Shown: positions 31,991 to 42,639, counted from the first letter of the stretch. The stretch is 64,000 bases of DNA from Aplectana chamaeleonis (GCA_029168955.1 JAPDOI010000213.1:864501-928500); one strand, 5' to 3'. The notes: generated by a model not told the origin, from the letters alone. Translations and numbers: made by a program.

Positions 31991-32348
31991 GGCGCTATTC
32001 ATACTCCTTAACGAAAGCGCGGCACGCGCGTGAAGCTCGCTCCGCCATGGCCGCGACGGCCATATCGGCTTTTTCATTATTAGTCCATCATCAATATCAT
32101 TCCGTTTCGTGATATTTGATTCCAAAACTATCCTCTGATATCGTGATGGTGAATGTGTTTATACAGCTTGCTTGCTTGTGAAAGCTACGGCGCCCTTTTT
32201 TGCGTTCCACCATGGCGTCGTCGCTGGAGTATTCATAGTCTCCGCGAGTGCGGCACGCGTGTCACGCGCGTGGAAAGTATTCATACACTAACGCCACGCC
32301 CGCGCGTCATACGGGTGCCGCGCGGCGTGGGTAGTATGAATAGCGCCT
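31991..32348. mobile_element. GGCGCTATTCATACT TIR element, copy 1
   Basis: GGCGCTATTCATACTCC at the left faces AGTATGAATAGCGCC at the right. Subterminal self-complementary words (CACGCGCGTGA, GTCACGCGCG, GCCATGGCCGCGACGGC) and an internal repeat of AGTATTCATA are present. A relative is at 45575-45954. Confidence 0.7.
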
Positions 32349-32885
32349 CACTGCGCTCGGTACTACCGACAAGTTCACATCGGCCTGCCGTTAGCCCGGT
32401 CTACCCGGCACCCACATCTATCCTAGAGAGGTTGTGCCCTCGATCCACTCGTCGTCATGTGTCTGATAGTGAGTAGGAAGGCATTTGTCTGACTAGGGCT
32501 TGTCATATTACCTATACGCGACGTTTAAGAAAACCATATTTTGGTTGTTATAGGTATAGCCCTGTATGTACATCAATGGTCTGTGTTTGAAACTTCCAGA
32601 GATTTCTATAAAAAGGAATGTCTATAGCTTTGAGAAGGGAAAGGTGGTTCCCTGAAGGCGATTTAGAGAAAAAAGGATTTGGATTTCGCTGGGGACTTTT
32701 TTCTGAAAGTTTTCTGGAAATTTTCTAGGTGCTTAGTATAAATCTGAGATCGATCTTGTAAAGACTTCGGCTAGTCTGGTCCAAAACTTACCATTGAAGA
32801 AAATTTTGCTGGTCAACCGCGACTTTTGACGTTTTCCAGATTGCTGCGATAAAAAATGCCCCAAACCTTCTCTAAGGGGTACATA
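32349..32885. other. No feature recognised
   Basis: Mixed sequence. The segment from about 32640 resembles decayed dispersed-repeat sequence. Confidence 0.3.
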
Positions 32886-33173
32886 AAGTATGTCCGAATG
32901 AGAATAGCGGCCCATGCAACACGCGTGCTTGGCAGACGGCCGTCGCGTTCGCCGCTCTCGGACGAGCATGCGAAATGTCCCCCACAGCCATCGACTACGA
33001 ACGGGGTCGGCAACGGCTGGCAGCGAACACTGCGCCGATCAATCAGCTCTACAGCAAGGTGGGAGGGCGATGACCGCCGTTCCAATCCAACACTCGTCCG
33101 AGAGCGGCACATGCGACGGCCGCCTGCCAAGCACGCCGGCCGCATGGGCCGCTATTCTCATTCGGACGCACTT
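32886..33173. mobile_element. TA-flanked MITE, GTCCGAATGAGA family, copy 2
   Basis: AAGTATGTCCGAATGAG at the left and CTCATTCGGACGCACTT at the right, between TA dinucleotides. Internal arms carry CTCGGACGAGCATGCG and CTCGTCCGAGAGCGGC. Several long G+C-rich frames cross it and are not genes. Confidence 0.8.
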
Positions 33174-33249
33174 TATTTGGACTGTTTCACACAGACCTCT
33201 GAACCTTTTTTCGATTTTCGCTGGATTACGGAATGTTACGTTATGTATA

Positions 33250-33470
33250 TGGTTGTCTGCTCAAAGTCTGAAACTTGGCTCAAAATTCCTCTTGGTTAGT
33301 GATTAAGGACGTCGAACACGAATTTGAGGTTCACTTGTAGATTTTTGAGTAGCTAGGGTAGGCTATGACGGTTAGACGGCATTATGCCTACCGTAACCTA
33401 TTATCCCTAAGACTAGCGACAAATGGACTCCAGATTCTCCCATTTAAATTTTCGAGCCTTAAATTTCTGA
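33250..33470. repeat. Dispersed GAACACGAATTTGAGG unit
   Basis: TCAAAGTCTGAAACTTGGCTCAAA, TCGAACACGAATTTGAGG, TAGGGTAGGCTATG and CCTACCGTAACCTA match the interior of the TTA-flanked element at 5089-6162 and the unit at 46310-46600. Confidence 0.55.
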
Positions 33471-33649
33471 ATAAAAAAAGTTTCTGGACACCCGAACAAT
33501 ATCGTTTACCCTTTTGTGAAGCAATAAGAACGCCTTTCTAGAGATCCATGGGGGCATTTAGAAAAACTCGAGCACAGTATTTGTTCTCACACACTTACAA
33601 CAACCACGACATGGCTTTTCAGATCGTTGGGATGAGGTTAAAACAGTCC

Positions 33650-34955
33650 CTACTGAGTGTATGGATAGTAATTGATGAGATAGGTTCCAATGTTTTCTCT
33701 AATAGTCACAATTCTAACTACACTGAAGTGGAAAAACGGCGAGACCTCGAAAATAAGGACTACAAAAAGATCACGATATTCACCCTACTATCAGCTCTCG
33801 TATTGCATTGCAGATGTCGTCAACAGAGCTATACCGTTGAATAGCCACTTCCACGAGATCGTAGAGTTTCTGGTCCGGGCACATCCACACTGAAAATCCT
33901 AGTTTTCACTGAGCCAAAAGGATTGTACACACGGAAATTCAAATTCCATTTTTCATGTGTTTGTGCACATATACATATTGCTATTCGGCCCACCGAAGAA
34001 AGAAGATAAGAAAAGTGCCCCGTGAGAAGCTCCTTTTCATAAGGAGAAGACCAATATAAAATATAGGAAAAATTAAAGGCGTGCTGTTGAACTCCGAGCT
34101 TCAACCCTTGTCTCGGTCTTTCTTTAGTTGAAGGTCGTGATAATATTGTTGCAAGCAGTTGTTCTACTCTACATAAAGTTTGTCCAAATGAGAATGGCCG
34201 AGCGTGCGGCCATCGTACGTGGCAGGCGGCCGTTGCATGTGCCGCTCTCTGACGAGTGTTCGAACGGCTGCCAGAGCTGATTGTTTGCTTGCTGACAGCC
34301 GCTACCGGCCCCGCTCCTAGTGAATGGCTGCGGGGAAAGGCTCACTGTCGTTTCGCATGCTCGTCCGAGAGGGGCGCACGCGACAGCCGCCTGCCACGTA
34401 CGACGGCCGCATGGTCGGCCAGTCTCATTCGGACACACCTATGGTAAACGGACTTATTATATTAAGTAGAATTCGACAGAATCTTTTTAAATGGAAATGA
34501 AAGAGATTACCCACATTTGAAAATACGCTGACCTACAAGTTCTATTCCTTATCTGCTCGGTGATAGTGTTTAAAGCAGAAAACGGTCACAGTGAGAAAAG
34601 AATGAATGAATAATCTATAGTGTTGTTTGCTGACACTTTGTTATTCTTTCTACAGCGACTTGGGAATTCCTCTATATTGCACTTCAATTACAGCGATAAT
34701 ATTTGATGTCTTTTTTTCAGAAACGAGAAATCTGTATTTTCCCCCTCATAAAAATGCAAGAAATTATGAAAATCCGAAAAAACTTACCTATCAAATCCAA
34801 ATCGCTTCCATTGGTTTTCTTAGTTCTGACGATATGAGATGCATTAACAACAAGAAGAAGGAAAATTGAAATCTTCAAACTTGGGTGCATCCTATCAGGC
34901 ACTAAAATGGGGTTATCGGTGTCACAATGCGCCAAATGCTCATCATCAGCCTTAT
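33650..34955 (-). CDS. Candidate three-exon gene for a 93-residue secreted protein
   Basis: Exon 1 spans 34955-34788, preceded by a strong acceptor (TATGTCTTTCAG) that could accept a spliced leader. ATG at 34890-34888 opens MHPSLKISIFLLLVVNAS, a good signal peptide. The exon ends at a donor (G|GTAAGTTTT). Exon 2 is 33889-33784 after ATTTTCAG and reads WMCPDQKLYDLVEVAIQ and then SSVDDICNAIREL. Exon 3 is 33722-33650 after CACTTCAG, reading VVRIVTIRENIGTYLIN to a TAG. The phases agree (1 then 2), and intron 2 is 61 bp, the usual nematode size. Intron 1 (about 900 bp) contains the MITE at 34176-34439. No family is recognised, donor 2 (GTGAAT) is weak, and the exons are short, so chance remains possible. 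Confidence 0.35.
34176..34439. mobile_element. TA-flanked MITE, GTCCGAATGAGA family, copy 3
   Basis: AAGTTTGTCCAAATGAG at the left and CTCATTCGGACACACC at the right, with TA on each side. Arms share GTACGTGGCAGGCGGC and its complement. It falls in the long first intron of the candidate minus-strand gene. Confidence 0.8.
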
Positions 34956-35299
34956 CTGAAAGACATAAAACTGCGAAAAAAGGCGCTAAACTAGAATAAC
35001 TAAGAAGGGTCGATAAGGGGGATGGATTGGAACAACGCCTTAGGCTTTCGGACAAAAACTCTGTCGAAAGAGACACCTCTGACAAAAAAAACTTCTTTTG
35101 GTCAGTCTGGCCGTTTGCAATAAAATGTACATTTCTAGAACCAAAAGACAGATGTGGATTCGGAATATACCCATTGGAGCTGCCTGCGATAGCTCTGAGC
35201 AAAGGTATAGTCGCTTTTCTCCTAGTTCCCGCTGTCGGTTGAGCTTTCGGTCCTTCTATCCACCAAGTGGTTCTGGGAGCGTTTAAGGAAAATGCTTCA

Positions 35300-35740
35300 G
35301 ATCTATCTTGAAATCTGCCAAGGGTGGTTATTTGGGGACCTGATCACGAAACTGAGGTACGTTTGTCGATTTTCGAGAGTCTTCATCATATTTGTCCGAA
35401 CAGATTTCGAACTGCAAAAGACGGGTCAACTCCATTTTTGTTCACAGAACCGAAAACCCTATTTCGTCAATGTATCCCTTAGCGAGGCAAATTTGAAGAA
35501 GAAACGCGATTTTAGTCGATTTCTGAAATGCTATAGCCTCGACTCAACTGTTTCTTTATAGGGGTGATTTGGAGTGCAGAACACGAATCTGAGTTTCGTT
35601 TATGGAGTTTTGATAGCTCAGGGTAGATTACGGTGTATACGGCAATTTGTTCAAAGTCTCAGAATTCCCTCAAAGCGTCTCTGTACGGAGCCATTTGGGG
35701 TGCTGAACACGAATCTTACCCAACATAACCTACAGTAGAA
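35300..35740. repeat. Dispersed GTGCTGAACACGAATCT unit, tandem copies
   Basis: At least two direct copies (TTATTTGGGGACCTGATCACG near 35330, TGATTTGGAGTGCAGAACACG near 35564) and a third start near 35690 (ATTTGGGGTGCTGAACACG). The unit also contains TCAAAGTCTCAGA and GATTACGGTG. It is the same family as inside 5089-6162. Confidence 0.65.
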
Positions 35741-35744
35741 TTAA

Positions 35745-36531
35745 AGGCAGTGTTCTCAATGAAAACTCGCCAGTTTTTCCGCAGAAACGTGAGCTCTGGG
35801 TCCCTTCATGCAAGAAGGAGTTTTCAAAACAAGAAGCAGAAAACAAAGCTTCTTCTCCTCTTTCTCGGAGTGAAATAGACTGCCGTTGATCGCGTGCGTG
35901 TGTGCTCGTATGCTATGTACGTCTCCTTTAGGGGTATGGTATACTTTGTCGCTGTGATGAGCGACAGGCATGCAATCTAACACACATCCCGGCGGGACCC
36001 GCATCGGAGCAACGGCAGCGGCCGTCGTAGGAACAGATGCCGCGTGTGGGTCGAAGCGACGTGTCGCGGAGCGCTGACATACTGCAAATGTGCCATAGCC
36101 TGTCGCTACCACTGTCGCTGTCGCTGTGCAGTGCACTGCGACAGCGACAGATTTGAAGGGCGGGAGGCGGTCGCTGTCGCTGTGCAGAGCGACGCGACCG
36201 TGTGTCGCAAAAGTATACCATACCCCTTACCCCAAATTTTCTCGCAGGATGTACCCTCGCTCAGCACAAGCACGCGATTGAACGAACTAAATTTGTCTTC
36301 GAAACAGAGGATACCTAAGAACTATGAAGCGCAAAACCACTTCCGACGTTTGGTTTGCGAAAAACCTGCAAAGCGCAAAAAACACCGAACAGGTGTAACA
36401 AATATTTGAGAGGTTTTTGAACAGTTTTTTCTTCAATATTCCAATTTTGTGGGAACTTTGCTCTTCTACTTAGCGGACTTGCCTACTCAAAACATCGAAA
36501 ACAAAATACGTTTTTTATCGTGAACAATGTC
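35745..36531. mobile_element. AGGCAGTGTTC-type TTAA element with nested insert
   Basis: TTAA at 35741-35744 and 36532-36535. The left end is AGGCAGTGTTCTCAATGAAAA, the right end ATCGTGAACAATGTC. The 787 bp shrink to about 488 bp when the nested element at 35931-36226 is removed, matching the usual size of the superfamily. Confidence 0.75.
35931..36226. mobile_element. 296-bp TTA-flanked element, nested
   Basis: The ends are GGGGTATGGTATACTTT and its complement. TTA occurs at 35928-35930 and 36227-36229. Subterminal repeats of GTCGCTGT/ACAGCGAC dominate both arms (CTGTCGCTGTCGCTGTGC facing GCGACAGCGACAG). TTA duplications suggest PIF/Harbinger affinity. It lies inside the TTAA element at 35745-36531 and is therefore younger. 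Confidence 0.8.
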
Positions 36532-36535
36532 TTAA

Positions 36536-37934
36536 AGAATACCGACAAACGGCTTCTGGATTCGTGTTTTCCCTTGTTAGCTCATCTTTCGGGTCTTGTA
36601 ACCTTCGAGGTTCGAACGAGTATGATAAGTTAACGTGAAAACGTAGAACGGTGGTGGTTCTGAGGTATTTTACAAAAAAACAAGTACGACTGCTATGATT
36701 TCTTTCTTTCAATTGTTCCTAGGTAAAACCCTCCCTTACTTGAATGAATTATGGCTATAAAAATGACGACTTTCACGCGAGGACTTGTTCCTCAATCACT
36801 TCTCTTCCCCCTTCTTTCAACAGTGTTGAAAGCAATTATCCAGTCACAAGTCAGCAGTCACCATGTGAGAGACTGGAGCTACTGCTGCTGCTAACCAACC
36901 CGTACCAGTCTAACATCCTTCAACTAGTGTTTCAAAATCAGCTTATTCCAGTTCTTTTTCTGAGTATGCGTCAAAGTTGGACATCATCGGCTCTGATTAT
37001 AATTTTCGGTCGTTTAGTGGCCATCAGAGAACACCCGACCCCAAAATTTGTATCAATGTATTTATGACAATTTTCGTTAACTAACACAACTTCTTTCGAG
37101 ATTTTGAAAACTAAAACATCTTCAAGTAATTTTTTTCGCAAATATTAACACGGCTATTTTGATAAATCCGTGAGGGAAACTCAAGACGTCGCATTGAACA
37201 ATGGTTAGTTGAAACCGCAACCTCATGCTTTGTGTTCGTAGTTCAGTAGGCGAGCTTCTAACGAGAGTTTGGTGAAGCTCTTTTCGTTTCTTGTTCCATA
37301 AGGACGAAAGAGTCTGAGATTTCGCTCGCTTAGCTTTCGGATCTGAAGAGGGAAGTCAGCGTAGTATTTCAGAAGTTCAGCCTTTTCCGCCCACTCTAAT
37401 TCTCACTCTGGCACGGCTCTGAATGTAACTAGGTATGGAGCTTCGAGAAGGATGGCTCTGGTAAACAAAATTGATGATAATGTCCTGTCCTGAAGACACA
37501 TGATCACTACACGAAATAGACATATTCGCGCTCACAACACATGTAATCCTTGTGTTTCATGTAAAGTTCAACTGGGTTTGAACTTCTAGTTTACATGTCA
37601 TAGGCGGGTTTGGCCAAATTACCGGTTTCATGTGGGAAGCCAGTAAACCCATGTCCCGAAGTTCCGGTGATTTATATTAAGGTGCCATAGCTGGCTGGCA
37701 CGGCCAAACCTTGCTTTGTTGGCTATGTATGCCGATCTGTTGTCAAGAGTTTTCATGACCACGTTATAAATCCAACCCTCCCATCAGTCTACGACATAGA
37801 TTTTTTACTCCGGGTGAAAAACCATAGTGCTTGGGTTTTGCGTATTTTCAGTGCTCATTTTTACCTTGATGTTGGCCTGCCCTAATTTCGTTACGCTTCA
37901 TTTTAACCACTGATTCTATTCAAATGTTGGCTGT
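36536..37934. other. Spacer ending in probable retroposon body
   Basis: No gene is evident in the first part. The sequence from about 37540 to 37930 leads into a hairpin plus (AAAT)n tail and may be the 3' part of a non-LTR element, although no frame is preserved. Confidence 0.3.
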
Positions 37935-37980
37935 TGGCGCGCCCTGCGGGCGTATCAAATAAATAAATAAAAATAATAAT
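37935..37980 (+). mobile_element. 3' tail of a non-LTR retroposon or SINE, second copy
   Basis: The hairpin GCGCCCTGCGGGCGT is followed by ATCAAATAAATAAATAAA. The layout matches the tail at 18490-18549, although the hairpin sequences differ. Confidence 0.5.
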
Positions 37981-38119
37981 CAAAAATTGATAAATTGATG
38001 AAGGGTAGGGTATAGAAGAAGTGAAGAGCGGTGTGTCTTCGTTCACAGAAAGCCTGTCCGAATAAGACTGTCCGCCCACATGTTCGGCGTGCGGGTCGCG
38101 TGGCCTTCTCGAATGCGTA

Positions 38120-38555
38120 ACAGCAATGGAAGTAGGACCTGGTGAGGTTGCGGACTCGTCCTAACATACGGTATATTGTTAGTGGTATCATTCATTTTTC
38201 CGAAATAGCGGTGATAGATCGGTGAGTCTGTGTTTTCACCGATATGACTACATAACATTCATTTCCGAGCTACTCGCAGTCGTATTATCACTATCGTAGG
38301 TGCGAAGCGGTTGTTTTTCGAATAAAGCAAGTATGAAAATGAAGAAATCATTCCTATGATAGTGATGCCCAACCCTGCGAGTAGCTGGGAAATGGAGGAT
38401 AAGTGGATGCAATGAAAACAGGCGAAAATATGAGAGTGGAAGCAAAAACTCACCGACCAATCTCAGTTATTTTGAAACAATGAGTGATAATACAATCAGA
38501 CTACAGTATGCTTGGAAGAGTCCGCAACCTCACCAGGTCCTACTTCCATTGCTGT
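38120..38555. mobile_element. Middle element of the triple nest
   Basis: Perfect 38-bp arms, 38120-38157 and 38518-38555, begin ACAGCAATGGAAGTAGG and contain GGTTGCGGACTC. The arm resembles that of the palindromic element at 54458-54694 (GCAATG, GGACATGGTGCGGTTGCGG), so the two are probably one family. Confidence 0.8.
38260..38394. mobile_element. Inner MITE of the triple nest
   Basis: CATTTCCGAGCTACTCGCAG at the left faces CTGCGAGTAGCTGGGAAATG at the right. A second pairing, TATCACTATCGTAGG with CCTATGATAGTGAT, lies inward. GCGGTTGTTTTTCG in the middle recalls the element at 8144-8278. Confidence 0.8.
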
Positions 38556-38729
38556 AGACTATATGTATATTTGGACGGGCCTTCCTACGGTTGTGAACAG
38601 TTGACTTGGATAATATTCAGTATTCGCCTTTCAAATCGGCTTATTGTTTGAAGGATCGAAATGCCTAGGTCACGGTCGCTCGAGACGCACGCCGACCGCG
38701 TGGGTGGACAGTGTAATTCGGATAGACTT

Positions 38730-39805
38730 TACTGCCCTTGTCTAGAGATCAGCTGTAGCGGATCTGCCTGGACTAGGAAGAAGGAAAACAGCACCACCGG
38801 TGGTCAAGATATAACAAAATCGGAGTAACAACTTAGAAACATATGGAGCCGTGGTGCGACCAACGAAGGTGACCCATCGTTCCCAAAACTGCATACCTAC
38901 ATTCCACGGCTCCTCGCTGGTTATGTTTCAAAAAGCAAGGTAAAGTCCGTTTGAATGTGATGTTTCGTAAAAACCCTCACCTATTGCAATTGCTTACGCA
39001 AACCTTTGATAGACGACGATGCTTGACCTGCAAACAAGGCATATAGGGTTAATAGAAAAATCAAGTGACGAAAACACTACCGATGTCCCGTTCTCTGCTC
39101 AAACGGGACTTGGCTTACCACTTTACTTTTTGATCCTCTTTCAAATAGGCACTGCAGCAGCCCAATGCGGAAAAGTCGATTTTTCATACCCTCCACGTGT
39201 GCCAAGTCCATTCTCGCTTCAAACGGGACCAGGTTAAGAAATGTGTGTGCTCAAAATGAAGAGCTCTCGATGCTGATTCGAATATGCACCTAGCTCCCCG
39301 AACGGGTCACTTTGAGTCGTGTTATATTGAAAAATCGCTTTTGCGTTTTTTTTTTGAGTAAATTAGTGCGGGTATTGTGACTATCGCTATCTAATAATTG
39401 ATTCCTAATCACCTTCACCCTGCAAGTTGAGAACGTCTAACCTCTGGCTGATGTGCGAAGCCATCGGCAGTAATCCTCACAACTCGTTGAGCGGACGAAT
39501 CCAAATCTTCCGCGGCGTTCTCCCTTTCCAAAGCGAACTGGGTTAACTGGCGCGATTACATCCTATAATATATCACCGTTAGTTATCACACCCTGGCCGT
39601 ATCTTGACAACTGAAGGGAGCGAAAACTTTGAAACAAAGTTTTTTCTTTAATTGCAGTGTTTCAAAGCGTTAAAGACAACTTTTTTTCGATTCGGTATAT
39701 AACACGGACCCTTGTTCGCAAAGATTTTTGAACTAATTGTCTTTCAAGCCACATGGGGTTTTAGGAATTTCTGACAAGTGTGCGTTATAGAATCCATGTG
39801 AAAAT
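38730..39805. other. No feature recognised
   Basis: A/T-leaning sequence. The 72-codon frame at 39019-39237 has a hydrophobic centre but no recognisable domain. Confidence 0.3.
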
Positions 39806-39809
39806 TTAA

Positions 39810-40286
39810 AGGCAGTGTCCACGATGAAAACCATGTCTGATTTTTTAGGGGAGATCGGCAGCTGCGGGGCCTAGCGCAAACCTAACGTTGAAAAAACTGA
39901 GAAAGATGAGCTCGGAGCGATCCCTTACGGCCCAAAAGTTGGTCACCCGTCAGCTCGTCACACCCCAGATGCACTTTCCACGCCCACCGACGTGAATAAA
40001 TGAATGCTCGAGATTGTGAGATGAGCGATGGTTTCCGATCAATAGCCCCGTTCCTCCCTTTATTCCCAACTTCTCTCTTTACTCAGGTCAGCTCGCATAC
40101 ATCGGCTACAAAAGACGGAAGTTACAAGCCTCGGACAACTCGTCCACCATGCTTCCCTAGCTCATTTCTTTGAGAGACCATATCTCCGTTCCTAGAAGGT
40201 CTTGTACGATTCCAAAAATATCATTGGAATCAGCATGGGGCCGTCTTCAAGATAGGCAAAAAAGCAGAAGAACGGTTCTCATGGTG
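39810..40286. mobile_element. AGGCAGTGTCCACG-type TTAA element
   Basis: TTAA at 39806-39809. The left end is AGGCAGTGTCCACGATG, the right end GGTGAACACTGCTT, followed by TTGA. 477 bp. The interior shares CAACTCGTCCACCATGC and CTTTACTCAGGTCAGCTC with fragments at 27855-28110 and 63350-63600. Confidence 0.8.
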
Positions 40287-40591
40287 AACACTGCTTTTGA
40301 GAAAAGTGATATTTTTTGAGCATATTGACCTATCCAAGCCATTGCCCACTGATGGATTCATGATTTCACGAATCAAAATGGATGCGGTTTTCAAAAGCTA
40401 CGCACGGTTCAGCGCGTACAAGCATGGCTCAGTTACTAGCGTAAGACACCGCGATCAGTTAGCTCTGAATGCTCATATTTTGGGCCTGAGACGTTAGCGG
40501 ATTCTTAAACCTTAACCAAGTTTTCGTTGAAAGCTTTTGAAGTTTTGGAGGCAAAAATTGGGTGATCCAAATTTTCTGGTTCATCTAGTTC

Positions 40592-41579
40592 TCAAGATCC
40601 AGGTACGATCCAGTTTAATTGCTTTGAGATTTGAGGACCGAACTGGTTAAAGGCAGCAGACACGCTCAAAAATGATCTCAATTTTATGGATTAAACTGAA
40701 GGTCTGAAGCTGTTAGTATTCAGAAATAACGAAAAAGACGAAAACAAATCGACGGAAATTAAGATATAACGGTACGTTCTATATTGGCCCAGAAAAGGAC
40801 GAGTTGTACGGCACTGGCTGAAATAGCGGAGCTAGCGAAAAATTGTTTGGATAACGACGCTAATGTACTCGTAGGGCCCTTTCTGGAACGCTTACGCCGT
40901 TAGAAGCCTAAAAAGTATTCTAAAGTGGCCGCAATCGAGCATTGAACACCTGTATGGAGGGGCGGAGCCCGTATCGATGGGCGGAGCAAGGATGATTTCG
41001 TGACTGACTACGGCTCAAATACGGTCATTTGGACTCGTTTTTAACGCTTGCAACTTCGTGAGGGCTCTTCTAGGGCCTGCACGACCCCACTAATGTAGTT
41101 ATCTCAACAACTTTTTCGAGCGTGTCTGCTGCCTTTAATATCTATGATAGCAGCCCAATGATCAATGCATTTCTCGAGAAGGGACTGAACAGTTATTAAA
41201 GGAAAAACCAAAACTTCTGCCCAAAGACATATACCCATACTCCGGTAGGTACCTTCGCCTTCTATACAGAAGAGGTAAACAATTTCAGAGGGTTCGGAAC
41301 TCATTCTTCGAGTCTCGGTGCACAGTTGTGACATTTGTCTTTTGACTACCGAAACGTCTCACCATAAAACAAGAGGGCCTTGCTAGGGGAACTTTTTTAG
41401 CATTGAAAGAAGTTACCTGAGTTGAGCACACAGCACAGCAACGCCCATGCTACAAGTAGGGAAAGCTGTGAGTGACTCCGATCTAAACCTTTACCTGAAG
41501 AAGTCATGCTCGTAACCATGGGTTGCAGTAGTAAAATGACGTTTAATCCAATGTGACCTACCATAAAAGTCTCAAGCCT
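40592..41579 (-). pseudogene. Candidate membrane-protein gene disrupted by a TTAA element
   Basis: After an acceptor ATATTTTCAG, exon 1 (41579-41417) has an ATG at 41564 giving MVGHIGLNVILLLQPMV, then QLSLLVAWALLCCVLNS, and ends at CAG|GTAACT. The same phase continues from an acceptor ending TATAG at 41261 with GEGTYRSMGICLWAEVLVF, PLITVQSLLEKCIDHWAAI and then D. Here the element 40651-41134 begins. If the element and one TTAA are removed, the frame continues INQFGPQISKQLNWIVPGS to a TGA at 40594-40592. Three hydrophobic segments suggest a multi-pass or receptor-like protein, about 109 residues as seen. No family is assigned, and exons could be missing. Confidence 0.35.
40651..41134. mobile_element. 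TTAA element, AGGCAGCAGACACG type, copy 2
   Basis: TTAA at 40647-40650 and 41135-41138. The ends are AGGCAGCAGACACGCTC and GAGCGTGTCTGCTGCCT. 484 bp, related to 24174-24632 throughout, including ATCTCAACAACTTT near the right end. It interrupts a coding-like exon on the minus strand. Confidence 0.9.
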
Positions 41580-41706
41580 CTGAAAATATGAACCAGTGAC
41601 GCTCCCGACATCTGAGTTCCACCCCATGACTGCGTCATATGCTTTCCTTTTTTTTTGTAAAATCGTTTTGTCAGAGTTGAATGTGTAACATGCATGCATT
41701 CAACAT

Positions 41707-41875
41707 TTTATTTATTAGTTTGTTACCAACGCAGAGTATCAGTGGGATTAGTACCGGCTGTACATCACCATGCTTCGGCTGCTCCAAGGCGAACATAGCG
41801 AATTTCAATCGGTAGTTGCGCGTCGCTGATCACGAACTGCTGATTGCATTGCCCAGAACGATCAAAATCATAATT
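41707..41875 (-). CDS. Possible last exon and poly(A) signal of a second gene
   Basis: The minus strand is open from 41875 to a TGA at 41767-41765 and reads RSGQCNQQFVISDAQLPIEI and then RYVRLGAAEAW. AATAAA follows 48 bases later (41716-41711 and again 41712-41707). The candidate membrane-protein gene begins about 130 bp further on with a TTTTCAG acceptor. That arrangement resembles neighbouring genes in a nematode operon. The frame is short and may be chance. Confidence 0.25.
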
Positions 41876-42019
41876 TTAGATAAAAACCCGTCGTAGTTTC
41901 ATAGCGAAATATGCAGGTTGTCCAAAATTGGAACAGAAAACCTTACTGGGGAACACCAAATTCAATCTAATATTTCAACCTATGTCCCAAACCACAAGGT
42001 TGTAATGCGAAGTGTTTGA

Positions 42020-42466
42020 AGGGAGTGTTCACGATAAATTTCACTTCCAATATCTCCACGGTTTACGGAAGGCCTGGTGCCCTATATAGCAAGGCATGCT
42101 CAAAAAGGACACGAAAGACGTGTTTGTTAGCCAAAATAGACCCTCCTTTGTTTACGTTGATTTTTGAGCGTGGAGGAATTGACCGCTAGAAGGATGATAC
42201 CTATCAGTGCAGTGAAGCGATCAGCTCACTTATCAGCACTCTCTTCACTTGGTCATTCCTGTAAGCCGAGTGTTCATTTGTTCATTTCGAGAGGCGGATC
42301 AGTGGCACGGGGCGTGTCTGGGACACCAAAACGCTTGTTTGCAGCAGTTATTTTGCCGCTTCTGGCTCAATTTCTACCGTTCTTGCGACACTGGGAGCCT
42401 AGGATTCTTCTCGCCTATCATTCCACTGTGGAAAGTCAACGAGGAATATCATCGTGAATGCTGCCT
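42020..42466. mobile_element. AGGCAGTG-type TTAA element, degraded ends
   Basis: The left end is AGGGAGTGTTCACGATAAA, preceded by TTGA. The right end is ATCGTGAATGCTGCCT, followed by TCAA. 447 bp. The end pattern and size fit the TTAA superfamily, but the flanking tetramers have mutated. Confidence 0.6.
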
Positions 42467-42639
42467 TCAAATAAGTTTTGAAATGTGACTCTAAGGCTAA
42501 ATATGAAAGGTCCACAAAATGCAGATCATAGTTGTGCACAAGGATTCAAACCCTAATATCACGCTTCTACTCAGAGAATCGCTGCATTCAATGCATGTCG
42601 AAAATGCATTTAACTCGAAAACAAGGCACTTTTGAGCAC

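Larger units (their letters stand above)
38049..38729. mobile_element. Outer element of a triple nest (GTCCGAATGAGA family)
   Basis: AAAGCCTGTCCGAATAAGACTGT... at the left (38049) faces a related end at 38685-38729 (GACAGTGTAATTCGGATAGACTT, then TA). Both arms contain the GGCGTGCG motif. It is interrupted by a second inverted-repeat element (38120-38555), which is itself interrupted by a third (38260-38394). Confidence 0.65.

Noticed and set aside
32813..33306. Overlapping frames over 100 codons on both strands
   Set aside because: They lie across the G+C-rich TIR element at 32886-33173.
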